64,000 nt of DNA. Source: Zavarzinella sp. (lineage in GTDB: Bacteria > Planctomycetota > Planctomycetia > Gemmatales > Gemmataceae). The notes under the pieces were generated by a model. That model did no database searches. It was not told where the DNA came from and worked only from the letters and a program-made list of their open reading frames with translations. Each line of letters begins with the position of its first letter. Positions within the stretch are counted from its first letter, which is position 1. Below, piece after piece: positions 63,684 through 64,000 of the stretch. Position numbers and translations under genes: made by a program. The stretch covers positions 620,001 to 684,000 of the forward strand of contig JAWKTI010000002.1 of NCBI GenBank assembly GCA_041399155.1. Reading direction: 5' to 3'.

Positions 63684-64000
63684 ATGTTACATTTTGCGGA
63701 AGGATCGTCGGAAACCGTTATTGATCAGGAACTTACAGAAAATTTACTCCAACAGATGCTGGGGAATCTGCAACGCAGCAAACCCTTGAAGCGTGTGCTG
63801 TTGATCCCACCTGATATTACCCGGTGGCATTCCGGTGCCGGCCCACTGACGGTGCGGTTATTTGAATTATTGCACGGTAGTGCAGATGTTTTTGTGTTGC
63901 CAGCACTCGGCACTCATGAAGAAATGAACGAGGAAGAGCGGCACCGCATGTTCCCTGGGATTCCCGACGATCGATTCCGTGTGCACCACTGGCGGAACAA
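63684..64000 (+). CDS. LarA-like (lactate racemase/DUF2088) protein, N-terminal part
   Basis: About 105 residues visible before the window edge. The N-terminus MLHFAEGSSETVIDQELTE and the segment RVLLIPPDITRWHSGAG match the start and the D-x-T-R-x-H-S motif of LarA/DUF2088 proteins, which use a nickel-pincer nucleotide; ALGTHEEMNEEER (a G-T-H-x-x-M-x-x-E-E) is a second family motif. AGGAG lies about ten bases upstream of the ATG. Nickel use would fit a genome that carries nikR, but no lar accessory gene is visible. Confidence 0.85.
   Translation, partial: MLHFAEGSSETVIDQELTENLLQQMLGNLQRSKPLKRVLLIPPDITRWHSGAGPLTVRLFELLHGSADVFVLPALGTHEEMNEEERHRMFPGIPDDRFRVHHWRN

Noticed and set aside
1..64000. 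tRNA and rRNA genes
   Set aside because: No stretch with a tRNA-like T-loop (GGTTCGAATCC) plus matching arms, and no rRNA sequence, was found on either strand by eye.

Overview
The window looks like chromosomal DNA of a planctomycete, probably of the Gemmata/Gemmataceae type. The evidence is the gene style: membrane-anchored Ser/Thr kinases, one fused to a formylglycine-generating-enzyme (FGE) domain and another to leucine-rich-like repeats; an ECF sigma factor beside a kinase; a sulfatase; a cyclase-fold protein with a c-type haem motif; a cytochrome bd-like oxidase fused to cytochrome c; an orphan mraZ; and many exported proteins of no known family. No rRNA, tRNA or CRISPR array was seen. 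The genus is inference; the phylum is fairly secure.

Layout. 1-5.3 kb: 5' end of fusA, an autoregulated mraZ, two exported proteins, nikR with a membrane protein. 5.4-10.8 kb: a frameshifted GT87-type glycosyltransferase, then a sulfate ABC transporter with a fused CysT-CysW permease. 10.8-22.9 kb: AlkB-like and ATP-grasp proteins, ftsY, an HD protein, an outer-membrane-type protein, aroK, a zinc-ribbon membrane protein, a DUF255 thioredoxin-fold protein, a sulfatase and a phosphoesterase. 22.9-31.9 kb: the most unusual segment, described below. 32-43 kb: kinase-FGE gene, ECF sigma factor, hisI, an SGNH hydrolase, the bd-like oxidase pair and a second kinase. 43.3-50.7 kb: clpC, a decayed TIR domain in front of an FGE gene, hicBA, gluQ-like, a phosphoesterase and an ornithine-cyclodeaminase-type protein. 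50.8-64 kb: an HMA/MauE protein, an IS630 copy, a lipoprotein, a VWA protein, a duplicated metallopeptidase with one dead copy, moxR, lgt with an inserted PDZ domain, dprA, three related acidic/exported proteins, and the start of a larA-like gene.

The best candidate for an undescribed system is the four-gene operon at 22952-31923. It encodes three divergent ClpA/ClpB-type double-AAA+ ATPases. All three have lost the catalytic residues and arginine finger of the first ATPase ring but keep the second ring, whose usual GYVG pore loop is missing. They are linked to two release-factor-like modules that lack the GGQ peptidyl-hydrolase domain: one is a separate protein overlapping ATPase 1, and the other is fused to the C-terminus of ATPase 2. 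A ribosome-directed remodelling machine is a reasonable hypothesis, but it is inference. The ordinary ClpC at 43257-45794 gives an internal comparison.

The window also carries an unusual number of single-base frameshifts, mostly at short homopolymer runs in otherwise conserved genes (GT87 gene, kinase-FGE gene, a small exported protein, transposase, the 60-61 kb gene). These may be assembly errors rather than true pseudogenes. The palindrome CCCACGTGGG recurs at least nine times, far above chance.
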